A DNA stretch of 35,760 bases from Chryseobacterium gleum (lineage in GTDB: Bacteria; Bacteroidota; Bacteroidia; Flavobacteriales_D; Sanyastnellaceae), in NCBI GenBank assembly GCA_945878635.1, contig CAMCTV010000008.1, positions 1 to 35,760 on the forward strand. Reading direction: 5' to 3'. Position 1 is the first letter of the stretch; each line of letters opens with the position of its first letter. The position numbers and the translations under genes are program-made. Shown in pieces: positions 25,259 through 33,957 of the stretch. Under the pieces are notes generated by a model. The model was not told the DNA's origin. It made no database searches and saw only the letters and a list, made by a program, of their open reading frames with translations.

Positions 25259-25762
25259 TTAAGGTTTTATTTCCTCAAAAACAATAGCGCCGGAATTGAT
25301 GCAGTAGCGCAATCCCGTTGGAGGTGGTCCATCATTGAATACATGTCCCAAGTGTCCTTCACATTTTGCGCAAGTAATTTCCGTGCGGATCATGCCATGG
25401 CTCTTATCCAAATGTTCTTTGACTGCGCTGTCATTGATGGCCTTAAAATAGCTTGGCCAGCCGCAGCCTGAGTCAAATTTAGTATCCGATAAAAATAAAG
25501 GAGATTGGCAACCGGCACATTTGTAAATCCCAACTTCATGGTGGTTCCAATATGAACCGGAAAATGCGCGTTCAGTTCCTTTCTCGCGCAGTATTCTGTA
25601 TTGTTCTGGAGTTAATATTTTTTTCCAGTCTTCTTCTGTCTTTTTCATATTGTTGTCTTTTAGTTCAATAGGTTTTTCTGTCAATGTTTTGGATTGATTT
25701 TGAGCGTTGCATCCAAATTGAATGAGCAAAAGTGTTGCGATAATAATTGTACCTAGTTTCAT
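25259..25762 (-). CDS. msrB: Peptide methionine-R-sulfoxide reductase, lipoprotein-like
   Basis: This 167-residue protein reduces methionine-R-sulfoxide in proteins. Zinc ligands C82/C85 (CAGC) and C131/C134 (CAKC) are present, with the catalytic C154 in GLRYCINSG and a candidate resolving C100 in SGCGWPSY. The conserved [13 protein letters not shown] and [10 protein letters not shown] are intact. The N-terminus ([21 protein letters not shown]) looks like a lipoprotein signal with C18 as acceptor, though the box QFGC is not canonical. This points to envelope protein repair. The start overlaps the uvrA stop by four bases, so it is translated as the second gene of uvrA-msrB. Confidence 0.95.
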   Translation of the reverse strand: MKLGTIIIATLLLIQFGCNAQNQSKTLTEKPIELKDNNMKKTEEDWKKILTPEQYRILREKGTERAFSGSYWNHHEVGIYKCAGCQSPLFLSDTKFDSGCGWPSYFKAINDSAVKEHLDKSHGMIRTEITCAKCEGHLGHVFNDGPPPTGLRYCINSGAIVFEEIKP

Positions 25763-28524
25763 TTTGATGCAACGGAATGGGTTGGTAAATATTGAGCAGT
25801 GAGGGATCCGGAACCCTTCTTTTTGGCTTCTTTAACAGTTCCTTCATAAATTAACTGACCTCCTTTGTTGCCACCTTCAGGACCTAGTTCAATAAGCCAA
25901 TCAGCACAGTTGATGACATCTGTGTGGTGTTCAATGGTGACTATGGTGTGGCCTTCTGCGAGCAGTGCTTCAAAGCTATTCATGAGTTTGGCAACATCAT
26001 GAGCGTGCAAACCAGTGGTAGGTTCGTCAAAGAAGAACAACGTGGAGTTTTGATTTTTCTTGGACAAGAAGCTGGCCAATTTAATGCGCTGTGCCTCACC
26101 TCCGCTCAAGGTACTTGAGCTTTGACCAAGTCCTACATATCCCATGCCGACCTCTTGGAGGGGCTTTAATTTATGAATCAAGTTTTTGTGTATTCGCGAT
26201 GTAGGGTGGTCAAAGAATACAACAGCTTCATCGACGGTCATGGCTAATACTTCAGCAATATTTTTGCCTTTGAATTCTACTTCAATAACTTCATCCTTGA
26301 ATCTTTTCCCGTGGCATTGATCACAAACCAATTGAACGTCCGCCATGAATTGCATCGATATGGTTTGCATTCCCTCGCCTTGACATGCTTCACACCTACC
26401 TCCTTCTACGTTGAAAGAAAAGTGGGACGCCGTTAATCCTCTGGCTGTTGATGCGGGTTGAGAAGCAAAGATGTCACGTATTTCATCATAGGCTTTCAAA
26501 TAGGTGATGGGGTTACTTCTGGAACTCCTACCGATGGGGTTTTGATCTACAAAAATAACTTGATCGATTCGTTTTAATGCACCGGATAGTTGGGTGTATT
26601 TATTAGAACCTGGAACTGGTTCACCGATATGTTGCGCAAGAGCGGGGTAGAGGATGTCCCTGATTAAAGTTGACTTTCCGCTTCCACTTACGCCCGCAAT
26701 GGCAGTTAATGCAAACAACGGAATCTTGATGTCGATGTGTTGTAGGTTGTGTTCATGCGCTCCTTCTAAATGAATAAAGTCCTTGCCAAGCAGATTAGAA
26801 TTTTTTCTTTGAATGGTGAGCTGATGATTTAGGTATTTTGCAGTGAGTGATTTTTTGTTTTTAAGCAATTCTTTGCCGTTGCCACTGAATACAACTTCTC
26901 CGCCTTTGAATCCTGCTTCAGGCCCCATATCAATGATGTAGTCTGCTTGCATCATTATTTTTTCGTCATGTTCAACTACGATGACGGTGTTTCCTTGTTC
27001 TTTGAGCTGGTGGAGGACCTTGATTAGATTCTCTGTATCCTTGGGATGAAGGCCAATACTCGGCTCATCCAAAATATAAATAGAACCCACCAAAGACGAT
27101 CCCAAATTGGTAGCCAAATTGATGCGTTGACTTTCACCACCACTGAGGGAACTGGACAATCGATTTAGGGTTAAATACTCTAAGCCAACATCCACCAAAA
27201 ACTGAAGACGGTTTTGAATTTCAGTGACCATTCTTTTTCCAATTTCCCAGTCGTGCTTGCTCCAGGGAATACCATCAAAAAATTGTTTGAGTGAGTGAAT
27301 GGGCATTTGCACCAATTCCATGAGGTTTTTATCGTGGATTTTTACATAGCCCGCATCTTTTCGCAGACGCGTACCTTCACATTCTGGGCAATTTGTTTTA
27401 CCGCGGTACCTGGATAGCATGACGCGGTATTGAATTTTATAAGCCTCGCGTTCTAATGACTGAAAGAACTCATAAATACCATGGAAATAAGACGTGCCAT
27501 TCCAAAGCATGTCCCACTCCTTTTTGTCCAAATCTTTATATGCTTTATGTATTGGGAATTGCGCTTTTTTTGATCCAGCGATGAGTTGCTCTTTCCATTC
27601 ACTCATTTTTTCACCTTTCCAACAAACAATGGCATCTTGGTACACGCTTAGTCTTTTATCAGGAACCACTAAATTTTCGTTTACGCCGATGATGCTCCCA
27701 AATCCACCACATTTTTTGCATGCGCCAATGGGGTTGTTGAATGAGAAAAAATTAACGCTAGGCATCTCAAAGCTCATCCCATCTTTTTCAAAGCGATTGG
27801 AGAAGTGGTGGTATTTGGTTTTGTTGTATTCATAAACACTGAATTCACCTTCCCCTTCATTGAATGCCGACTCGATAGAATCTGCAATTCTGTTCCACTC
27901 TCCTTCGTCATCTTTGGCAACCACCCAGCGATCTATCATGAGATGTGTCGGGATTGCTTGACCCTCTTGCCATTCATCGATGGCAATCAATTCCTTTCCA
28001 TTCCAAACCCTAGAGAAACCTTTTTGCAGCAGTGCATTGGGATTCCATTGCTTGGAAAGGGAGACCAATATCAAAATTCGTTCACCATCTTTTTTTTGAA
28101 GAAAATCAATGACAGTGGAGGTAGTGTCATGTTTAACTTGCTCGCCTGAAATGGGAGAGAAAGTTTTGCCGAGACGCGCAAACAACAGTTTTAAATAGTC
28201 ATAAATTTCTGTGCTGGTTCCAATGGTGGAACGAGAACTTTTTGAAGTAACTTTTTGTTGGATGGCTATGGCAGGGCTGATTCCCGTGATACGATCTACA
28301 TCTGGCTTGTCCAGTTTGCCAAGGAATTGACGGGCATATGCGCTCAAACTTTCAACATAACGTCTCTGGCCCTCTGCGAACAAGGTGTCAAAGGCAAGGC
28401 TGCTTTTACCAGAACCACTGAGTCCTGTGATTACGGTGAGTGATCTTCTGGGAATTTCAACCGTAATGTTTTTGAGATTGTGCATTCTTGCACCTTCTAT
28501 TTTAATGTTCTTGCCTTGCTTCAT
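25759..28524 (-). CDS. uvrA: Excinuclease ABC subunit A
   Basis: The product has 921 residues, close to the 940 of E. coli UvrA. It is the damage-recognition ATPase of nucleotide excision repair and loads UvrB on DNA. There are two ABC modules: Walker [10 protein letters not shown] (34-42) and GVSGSGKST, signatures LSGGESQR and LSGGEAQR, and Walker [12 protein letters not shown] and [11 protein letters not shown]. Zinc-module cysteines are seen in [20 protein letters not shown], and CEACQGEG with CDQCHGKRF. After [10 protein letters not shown] the sequence runs SPISG, without the CPxCG pair of some UvrA proteins; E. coli also lacks that pair. It could be a second UvrA paralogue, which cannot be excluded from this window. 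It is transcribed with msrB. Confidence 0.95.
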   Translation of the reverse strand: MKQGKNIKIEGARMHNLKNITVEIPRRSLTVITGLSGSGKSSLAFDTLFAEGQRRYVESLSAYARQFLGKLDKPDVDRITGISPAIAIQQKVTSKSSRSTIGTSTEIYDYLKLLFARLGKTFSPISGEQVKHDTTSTVIDFLQKKDGERILILVSLSKQWNPNALLQKGFSRVWNGKELIAIDEWQEGQAIPTHLMIDRWVVAKDDEGEWNRIADSIESAFNEGEGEFSVYEYNKTKYHHFSNRFEKDGMSFEMPSVNFFSFNNPIGACKKCGGFGSIIGVNENLVVPDKRLSVYQDAIVCWKGEKMSEWKEQLIAGSKKAQFPIHKAYKDLDKKEWDMLWNGTSYFHGIYEFFQSLEREAYKIQYRVMLSRYRGKTNCPECEGTRLRKDAGYVKIHDKNLMELVQMPIHSLKQFFDGIPWSKHDWEIGKRMVTEIQNRLQFLVDVGLEYLTLNRLSSSLSGGESQRINLATNLGSSLVGSIYILDEPSIGLHPKDTENLIKVLHQLKEQGNTVIVVEHDEKIMMQADYIIDMGPEAGFKGGEVVFSGNGKELLKNKKSLTAKYLNHQLTIQRKNSNLLGKDFIHLEGAHEHNLQHIDIKIPLFALTAIAGVSGSGKSTLIRDILYPALAQHIGEPVPGSNKYTQLSGALKRIDQVIFVDQNPIGRSSRSNPITYLKAYDEIRDIFASQPASTARGLTASHFSFNVEGGRCEACQGEGMQTISMQFMADVQLVCDQCHGKRFKDEVIEVEFKGKNIAEVLAMTVDEAVVFFDHPTSRIHKNLIHKLKPLQEVGMGYVGLGQSSSTLSGGEAQRIKLASFLSKKNQNSTLFFFDEPTTGLHAHDVAKLMNSFEALLAEGHTIVTIEHHTDVINCADWLIELGPEGGNKGGQLIYEGTVKEAKKKGSGSLTAQYLPTHSVASK

Positions 28525-28571
28525 GGATAACCAAAGAACAAATTAACGACATGCAGGTTCAGTTTTTTTTA

Positions 28572-28589
28572 TGTAAATTTTTTTTTACA
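28572..28589. promoter_or_regulatory. Inverted repeat in the uvrA-sigma factor divergent gap
   Basis: TGTAAA (28572-28577) and TTTACA (28584-28589) flank a six-base T spacer in the 171-base gap between the divergent uvrA and ECF sigma genes. A TATATTCG box follows at about 28600, one base off the -7 consensus for the sigma gene. It may be a regulator site, but AT-richness makes chance likely. Confidence 0.25.
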
Positions 28590-28683
28590 AGAAAAGTTTG
28601 TATATTCGTCAGTATAATAAAACACAGTAACACGCCTATCGAATAAACCTCTACTTTTTAAAGATTTGTTTAACCCAAATAAA

Positions 28684-28690
28684 AAGGAGG
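28684..28690 (+). promoter_or_regulatory. Strong Shine-Dalgarno that fixes the sigma factor start
   Basis: AAGGAGG lies five bases before ATG 28696. It decides for this start over an in-frame TTG at 28666, which would place the motif inside the coding region. Such a strong Shine-Dalgarno is uncommon in this phylum, where A-rich leaders are usual. Confidence 0.75.
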
Positions 28691-28695
28691 TCATC

Positions 28696-29292
28696 ATGTG
28701 TTACAATCAAAAAACCCCAGATGAGTTATTGGTCAAAAATTACCTTCACGGTGATGAGGGAGCTTTTGCAGTTCTTTTAAAAAGACACCAATCAAAGATT
28801 TTTGGAAAAGTTTTGTCCGTGGTAAGAGACCGTGCTGTAGCCCAGGACATTTTTCAAGATGCCTTGATGAAGGCTGTTTTTGCAATGAAGTCAGGTAGTT
28901 ATAATGAGGAAGGAAAGTTTTTACCTTGGGTAATGCGCATCGCTCACAATTTGTGCATTGATCATTTTAGAGCAAAGAAGAAAATGCCTATCAAGAGAGG
29001 CAATGATGAATACAACCCTTTGGATTTTGTTCGCGATCGTCACCTCAATGCTGAGCAATCTGTTGTCAAAACAGAAGTCTTGGATGTAGCTCGCAAGTTG
29101 CTGGCATACTTGCCCGATGATCAAAAAGAAATTGTCATGATGCGTGTTTATTTTGATATGAGTTTTAAAGAAATTGCTGATCAACTCAATATCAGTATCA
29201 ATACAGCTTTGGGAAGAATGCGTTATGCCAAAATCAATCTCACCAAGGTCATTGACGAGCAGAATATGGATTTAATTTTTGCGGAGGTTTAG
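28696..29292 (+). CDS. ECF-type RNA polymerase sigma factor
   Basis: The 198-residue product has sigma region 2 (LLVKNYLHGDEGAFAVLLKR, VAQDIFQDALMKAVFA, LPWVMRIAHNLCIDHFRAKK) and region 4 (LAYLPDDQKEIVMMRVYFDM, FKEIADQLNISINTALGRMR). It lacks regions 1 and 3, as expected for ECF sigma factors. No anti-sigma gene with a zinc-finger or membrane segment is next to it: the gene is followed by the convergent amidinohydrolase with a four-base overlap. Its signal is therefore not evident, and control by its own promoter or post-translationally from elsewhere is possible. The MCYNQKTPDELL start is set by a strong Shine-Dalgarno. Confidence 0.93.
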   Translation: MCYNQKTPDELLVKNYLHGDEGAFAVLLKRHQSKIFGKVLSVVRDRAVAQDIFQDALMKAVFAMKSGSYNEEGKFLPWVMRIAHNLCIDHFRAKKKMPIKRGNDEYNPLDFVRDRHLNAEQSVVKTEVLDVARKLLAYLPDDQKEIVMMRVYFDMSFKEIADQLNISINTALGRMRYAKINLTKVIDEQNMDLIFAEV

Positions 29293-30200
29293 GGTAGAAA
29301 AATTTCTGCCATCATGCACCTTGCGCTACCGCCACCAATGGTTTCAATGGTAGGTATCGAAACAATTAAGGGGTCTAGGAATTTTTCCCAGGCCCTTTTT
29401 TGTTGGGTTGTGTATGCATTCCATGCGGTTTCAGATATTACGCCCAAAGGAGCATTTTTTCCTTCTACTTCGAGAACATTGGCCCCAAATTGATTCATCT
29501 GATCGAAATTGATTTCAATCAATTCTATTTGATTTTGCTCACACCAAAATTTTACTTTGTCGCTTTCTGTTATGGCCTCTAAGCATGCGATCATCCAATG
29601 ATTACCGATGGATAGCACAACATTGGTGTGGTAAATTTCTTTTCTATTGGCATCGAGTGCATCGAGTAGAATGATGTTGTGTGGGCTGAATTGACAGAAT
29701 GCATTCAGCGCCTTTTCTTGCGAACGAATGCTTCTGCTCATGAATAGGGTTTCAGATGCATGATGGAAGATCATGCTTCCCGTGCCCTCTAGAAATAGCC
29801 CTTGTTTTTCTAATTCACTTAAGTCAATGATTTCATTGATTTGAAATCCATGATTTTGCAAAATAAAATCATAGGCTATTTCTCTTTCCTGCCTTCTGTT
29901 CTCATTGGCCATGGGAAAGTAAAAGAAACGGCCATCATGGGTTGTACTAAAAACATTATTGGGAAAAACCGCGTCAGGTGTTTGCGCTTGTCCACTGGCT
30001 ACCAGCACCTCCACACCTTTCAAAGTAAGCTGATCAACAAATAAGTTGAATTCCTTTCTCGCTAGGTATTCACTTTCCTTGTTATTGAGTGAGGTTTTCG
30101 TTTGGAAAGCATTTGAAGCCGCTGTTTGTAGGTTGTAGCAAAATCCGATAGGATCGGTCATCAGTAACTTTCGTGTGGTTTGTTTGCGGTTAATGGCCAT
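29289..30200 (-). CDS. CtlX-type amidinohydrolase (citrulline ureidase / arginine deiminase-like)
   Basis: The ATG at 30200 gives 303 residues, the usual size of this guanidino-group-modifying family. The frame remains open further upstream but that part looks non-coding. Catalytic features visible are D76 in TPDAVFPNNVFST, E138 in FLEGTGSM, H191 in KEIYHTNVVLSIG and the nucleophile C295 in GGGSARCMMAEIF. The N-terminal NLQTAASNAFQT resembles the CtlX/amidinotransferase start. CtlX of Francisella hydrolyses citrulline to ornithine; other relatives act on arginine. If ornithine is the product it could feed an ornithine-lipid synthase such as the one at 18.6 kb, but this is speculation. It is convergent with the sigma factor and tightly divergent from the lipoprotein gene. 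Confidence 0.88.
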   Translation of the reverse strand: MAINRKQTTRKLLMTDPIGFCYNLQTAASNAFQTKTSLNNKESEYLARKEFNLFVDQLTLKGVEVLVASGQAQTPDAVFPNNVFSTTHDGRFFYFPMANENRRQEREIAYDFILQNHGFQINEIIDLSELEKQGLFLEGTGSMIFHHASETLFMSRSIRSQEKALNAFCQFSPHNIILLDALDANRKEIYHTNVVLSIGNHWMIACLEAITESDKVKFWCEQNQIELIEINFDQMNQFGANVLEVEGKNAPLGVISETAWNAYTTQQKRAWEKFLDPLIVSIPTIETIGGGSARCMMAEIFLP

Positions 30201-30217
30201 GTACTGATGTATTTTAG
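30183..30217 (+). promoter_or_regulatory. Promoter of the lipoprotein gene within the CtlX start region
   Basis: TTTG (30183-30186), a 23-base spacer and TATTTTAG (30210-30217, one mismatch to TAnnTTTG) lie directly before GTG 30222. The -33 lies inside the first codons of the divergent gene. The arrangement closely resembles that of the haloperoxidase gene (TAATTTAGTGAT before ATG). Confidence 0.35.
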
Positions 30218-30221
30218 TGGC

Positions 30222-30932
30222 GTGAAAATACAAAAGATCATTGCCTCCATTGTTATTGTACCCATACTCTTGTTGGTTTTGGGTTGTGGGAACAGCCATT
30301 TGCCTTTTTTTAAAAACAAGAAAGAAGGATATATCCGATATGAAGTTTCCTTTCCCAATGAAACAGGTTTGATGGCCCAATTCTATCCAAAGGAAATGAT
30401 GTTTTATTTTAATGAAAATGAAGCCCATGCAGTATTGGCTTCAGCTTACAATGTTGTAACCACGGATTTTTTTATAGGGCAAAAAGATGAGTTTTTCTCT
30501 CATTATTTTAAGTCCTACGGTGATAAACAGGTCATACACATGCACCATCAAAACATTCATGATTGGTTGAAGCGATATCCAGATGTGCGGTTAGAAAAGA
30601 CCAATGAAACATTGGAAATAGCAGGTTACAAATGTGAAAAGACCATTGCTCATTTTTTAATTGATAGCTTGCCTACCATTGAATTGTACTCAACAAAGGC
30701 ATTTGGTCCAAAAGACAACAATTGGTGGAATAAATTTGAGGGATTGGAGGGCGTTTTGATGGGTTATGAAGTGAATCTTTATGGGAAGCGGATGAAACTA
30801 AGGGCTGCTGAAATTGTATTTGAAAAGCAAGATCCGTCTGTTTTTGAGAGACCAGAAGGGTACCGATCTGTAAGTTTTGATGAGATGGACTCATCTTTGA
30901 AGGCGCTCACAAAAGTTTTTTCGAATTCTTAG
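30222..30932 (+). CDS. Predicted lipoprotein of unknown function
   Basis: Starting at GTG 30222 gives 236 residues with a compact lipoprotein signal (MKIQKIIASIVIVPILLLVL, lipobox VLGC). An in-frame ATG at 30207 is an alternative that adds five residues. The mature part looks like a beta-rich domain similar in outline to GLPGLI/DUF4412-type periplasmic proteins: a start strand EGYIRYEVSF, a middle NETLEIAGYKCEKTIAHF, then IELYSTKAFGP and EGVLMGYEVNLYGKRMKLRA. I cannot name a family firmly. It sits 39 bases upstream of the RnfD-like gene and is probably in one operon with it and the DUF2330 gene. Confidence 0.75.
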   Translation: MKIQKIIASIVIVPILLLVLGCGNSHLPFFKNKKEGYIRYEVSFPNETGLMAQFYPKEMMFYFNENEAHAVLASAYNVVTTDFFIGQKDEFFSHYFKSYGDKQVIHMHHQNIHDWLKRYPDVRLEKTNETLEIAGYKCEKTIAHFLIDSLPTIELYSTKAFGPKDNNWWNKFEGLEGVLMGYEVNLYGKRMKLRAAEIVFEKQDPSVFERPEGYRSVSFDEMDSSLKALTKVFSNS

Positions 30933-30971
30933 TGAACGAATTGAAACTTGTCGGGTACAGCGTCAAAAAAC

Positions 30972-31790
30972 ATGATGTTGTACTTAAGAAAACTGCAATC
31001 CGATAGTCGTTATTTTCAGATAATTGGACAATCTACTTTTTTATTAGCAGGCATATTTATAATGGATTGGCATGTCCATTTACCTCTTTTTTTATGGGCC
31101 ATTTTTGGCAGCGTTGCTTTTCAAATGTTGGCTATTTATTTTGGTTTGGCGGACGGGAATAGTTTGAGAAGCGCATTGATTACAGGTTTGGGATTGTCTT
31201 TGTTGTTGAGGGTCAATCATCCATTGATGATGGTCAGCGCTGCAGCACTTGCCATTGGGCAGAAGTTTGTATTTAAATACAAGGGATATCACTTTTGGAA
31301 TCCAGCCAATTTTGGGATTGGTGTCTTGGTTTTAATTAGCGATCAAGCATGGATTTCTCCAGCCCAATGGGATCACCATTTGTGGGTGGTAGGATTGATA
31401 GCGGTCATGGGTTTTTTTGTTTTGAAGACGGCTAATCGATGGGATACTGCATTGTTTTTTGGGATAACATTGGCTTTGCTTTGCTGGGTTAGGTTTTCTT
31501 GGTTTTTGGGATGGGATTGGAAAGTTTGGTGGCATCAATTCAACATGGGGTCTTTTTGGCTGTACACTTTGTTCATGATTACCGATCCCATGACTACACC
31601 TCAGCGCAAGTGGATACGTCGTCTATGGGCAGTGGTTTTGGGTTTGGTTACTTTTTATCTTCAGCATTTTAAGTTCATTCCTACCGCTGCTGTTTGGTCA
31701 CTTTTAATGATGACTCCTTTGGTGCCGTTTATCAATCATTTATTTCCTGCTGAACGTTGGAGTTGGATTCCGAAAACATCAAAAATATAA
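30972..31790 (+). CDS. Orphan NqrB/RnfD-like membrane protein
   Basis: From ATG 30972 (or 30975; a TTG at 30948 is also in frame) the product has about 272 residues and roughly nine membrane segments. It carries the hallmarks of the NQR2/RnfD/RnfE superfamily: KYKGYHFWNPANFGIGVLVL in the middle and LYTLFMITDPMTTPQRKW near the end, comparable to the TDP motif of NqrB and RnfD. The flavin-attachment threonine motif (SGAT-like) of true RnfD/NqrB is not visible, and no other rnf or nqr gene is nearby. It may use the fold for something other than the Na+-pumping redox chain. The DUF2330 gene follows after 20 bases. Confidence 0.8.
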   Translation: MMLYLRKLQSDSRYFQIIGQSTFLLAGIFIMDWHVHLPLFLWAIFGSVAFQMLAIYFGLADGNSLRSALITGLGLSLLLRVNHPLMMVSAAALAIGQKFVFKYKGYHFWNPANFGIGVLVLISDQAWISPAQWDHHLWVVGLIAVMGFFVLKTANRWDTALFFGITLALLCWVRFSWFLGWDWKVWWHQFNMGSFWLYTLFMITDPMTTPQRKWIRRLWAVVLGLVTFYLQHFKFIPTAAVWSLLMMTPLVPFINHLFPAERWSWIPKTSKI

Positions 31791-31810
31791 ACCTTTTAAA
31801 ATGAATTATT

Positions 31811-33316
31811 ATGAAAACGAGAAGTCTTTTCTTTCTGGGCCTAATGCTCTTGGCCTTTAATCAGGCAAGTGCCTTTTGTGGCTTTTATGTAGCCAAGGCA
31901 GATGCCACATTGTTCAACAACAAAAGTGAGGTGATCTTGGTTCGCGATGGTGAATACACGGTGATCACGATGGGAAGTGATTTCAAAGGTGATGTCAAGG
32001 ATTTTGCTATGGTGGTTCCTGTTCCTGTTGTGTTGGCGCGTCAGGATATTTCCATTGTGGACCGCGGAATATTTGATCGTCTGGATGCCTATTCTTCGCC
32101 CCGATTGGCCGAATATTATGACTACAATCCTTGTCAACGTCCGATGATTGAGGAGAAGGATTTTGCTTATCCTACGTCCGACAATATGGATGAGTCAATC
32201 AATATGCGTGTGAAGGCATTGACCAAAAAAGAATACGGAGTGACCATTGAGGCGCAGTATACAGTTGGCGAGTACGACATCCTATTGCTATCTGCAACGG
32301 AGAGCAACGGACTTAAAAATTGGTTGACAGACAATGGATACAAAATTCCGGCAAAAGCGGAAAGGGTATTAGCGCCATACATCAAAAGCAATATGAAATT
32401 TTTTGTTGTAAAAGTCAATTTAGAAGAAATGAAAAAGGCTGGTTTTGATCAGTTGCGTCCAATCCAAGTGCGATTTACGCATCCTAAATTCATGCTGCCA
32501 TTGCGCTTGGGAATGGCCAATAGCGGAGGTTCACAGGATATGATTGTCTATGCTTTTTCCCGAACGGGCAGAGTGGAATGCACCAATTACCGAACAGTGA
32601 AGATGCCTACCGATAAGCATATTCCATTGACGGTAAAACAAGACTTTGGTCCCTTTTACAAAAGATTGTTTGAGCATCAATGGCAGAAGGAGGGAAAGAA
32701 TGTGGTCTTTTTAGAGTATGCTTGGAATGTAACGCCCAGTTGGGGAGGAATGAAATGTGATCCTTGTGTTGGTCCTCCGCCCATCAATCAGGATTTTACA
32801 ATGGCGGGTGTGAATGCCAATTGGAGTAATATCTTCTTTACGCGCATGCATGTGCGTTATGACGAGGCGCATTTTCCTGCAGATTTGCAGTTTCAGGTTA
32901 CACCCAATGCCGAACATTACCAGGCGCGTTATGTGGTTACCAATCCCGCTCCGGTTTATGATGGTTTTGGTTGCCCCGAAGGACAGGAGTATTTGATTTC
33001 CTTGCACAACAAAAGGAAATTAGAATTGGATGAGTATTACGCATTGTGTGGTTTAAGCCACCGTGCAGCCAAGGATTATCTTTCAGAGTATGATCGTTAT
33101 CTATCTCAAATTCCGGAGGAATGGAAAGAGCCAACCTATGAAAATTTGCCTGAGGAGGGGTTGAAGAAAGGAGGACTTAATCCCATGGATTCCATCCCGC
33201 AAGCGGTTCATCAAGTCATGCACGATGATTCTAAGCGTGAAGGTGTTGTTTACTTTCTGCTACTCATTAGCATGGTGGTCTTGGTTGTATGGAAAAGCAA
33301 CCAAACCAAGTCTTAA
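31811..33316 (+). CDS. DUF2330 family exported protein with C-terminal membrane anchor
   Basis: This 501-residue protein has a signal peptide (MKTRSLFFLGLMLLAFNQASA) directly followed by FCGFYVAKADATLFNNKSEV, the characteristic DUF2330 opening, and VITMGSDFKGDVKDFAMVVP. Later conserved parts are YDYNPCQRP, LPLRLGMANSGGSQDMIVYA and CDPCVGPPP. A hydrophobic helix near the C-terminus (VVYFLLLISMVVLVVW) is followed by a basic tail, so the large domain is held outside the inner membrane. Several cysteines (CGF, CQRP, CDPC, GCPE, LCG) may form disulfides or bind a cofactor. No function is known to me. It lies 20 bases after the RnfD-like gene in the same apparent operon. Its stop overlaps the convergent glycosyltransferase gene by four bases. 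Confidence 0.88.
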   Translation: MKTRSLFFLGLMLLAFNQASAFCGFYVAKADATLFNNKSEVILVRDGEYTVITMGSDFKGDVKDFAMVVPVPVVLARQDISIVDRGIFDRLDAYSSPRLAEYYDYNPCQRPMIEEKDFAYPTSDNMDESINMRVKALTKKEYGVTIEAQYTVGEYDILLLSATESNGLKNWLTDNGYKIPAKAERVLAPYIKSNMKFFVVKVNLEEMKKAGFDQLRPIQVRFTHPKFMLPLRLGMANSGGSQDMIVYAFSRTGRVECTNYRTVKMPTDKHIPLTVKQDFGPFYKRLFEHQWQKEGKNVVFLEYAWNVTPSWGGMKCDPCVGPPPINQDFTMAGVNANWSNIFFTRMHVRYDEAHFPADLQFQVTPNAEHYQARYVVTNPAPVYDGFGCPEGQEYLISLHNKRKLELDEYYALCGLSHRAAKDYLSEYDRYLSQIPEEWKEPTYENLPEEGLKKGGLNPMDSIPQAVHQVMHDDSKREGVVYFLLLISMVVLVVWKSNQTKS

Positions 33317-33957
33317 ATTTGATTGAAGATGTTGGCCAATTTTTGAGTGGCGGTTTCTGCTGAAAATTGCGTGATTATATCATCATTGCGCTTAAATTGG
33401 TCGAGTAAATTTGGATTTAGAATGAGTTGGTGAAGGTAATTGACCAGCTCATTTTCATTTTCAGGATCGATGTTTTTGCCAAGCCCAGAGCTTTCTAAAA
33501 TTTCTTTGGCTTCTGAATCTTCGCATAGTCCAAGTATTGGCTTATTGATGGAGATGTACTCAAATAATTTGCTGGGTATAAAGAGGTTCCGGTGTCTTGA
33601 AGAATTGGACTTTTCCAATGGAAGAAAAAGAAGATCCATTTCCTTGAGTTTCTTGATGGTATCGGTGTTGGATTGAAATCCTTGAATAAAAATGGAGTCA
33701 CCCAAATTCATTTCTTCGATGAGAGCTTGGTAGTATGGATCAATGCTTCCCCAGAGGTGAAACTGAATATCATTGGAGCCACTTGATTTTTCTTTTTTGA
33801 GCTTTTCCATTGCTTTAAAAAGGGGAAGGGGTGACCTGAAGCTGGGATCAATAGAATCGGGGCGATAAGTCCAAAATAGATCTGCAATGCCATTAACCCA
33901 ATGGTTGTTTCTTTTTGGATAGTGTTGCAGTATACCCGCGTAGCCAATCTTAATCAT
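33313..33957 (-). CDS. C-terminal half of a split family-4 glycosyltransferase
   Basis: The 214 residues correspond to the C-terminal Rossmann domain of a GT-B glycosyltransferase: IKIGYAGILQHYP at the start, IQFHLWGSIDPYYQALIEEM, DSIFIQGFQSNTDTIKKLKEMDLLFLPL, and the sugar-nucleotide-binding region FIPSKLFEYISINKPILGLCE. There is no N-terminal acceptor domain. That domain is encoded just upstream on the same strand in another frame, overlapping by eight bases (ATGATTAA). The pair most likely derives from one gene broken by a frameshift. Two separately translated halves that reassociate are possible, since the ATG is well placed for coupling. Confidence 0.8.
   Translation of the reverse strand: MIKIGYAGILQHYPKRNNHWVNGIADLFWTYRPDSIDPSFRSPLPLFKAMEKLKKEKSSGSNDIQFHLWGSIDPYYQALIEEMNLGDSIFIQGFQSNTDTIKKLKEMDLLFLPLEKSNSSRHRNLFIPSKLFEYISINKPILGLCEDSEAKEILESSGLGKNIDPENENELVNYLHQLILNPNLLDQFKRNDDIITQFSAETATQKLANIFNQI

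Noticed and set aside
29289-30428. Longer amidinohydrolase reading from 30428
   Set aside because: The extra 76 residues overlap the opposite-strand lipoprotein signal peptide, look unlike coding sequence, and would exceed the family length. The frame from 30200 matches the family.
30972-31790. Part of a complete Rnf or Nqr complex
   Set aside because: No rnfA, B, C, E, G or nqr partner is present in the window and the flavin-attachment motif is not seen, so only an orphan homologue can be claimed.
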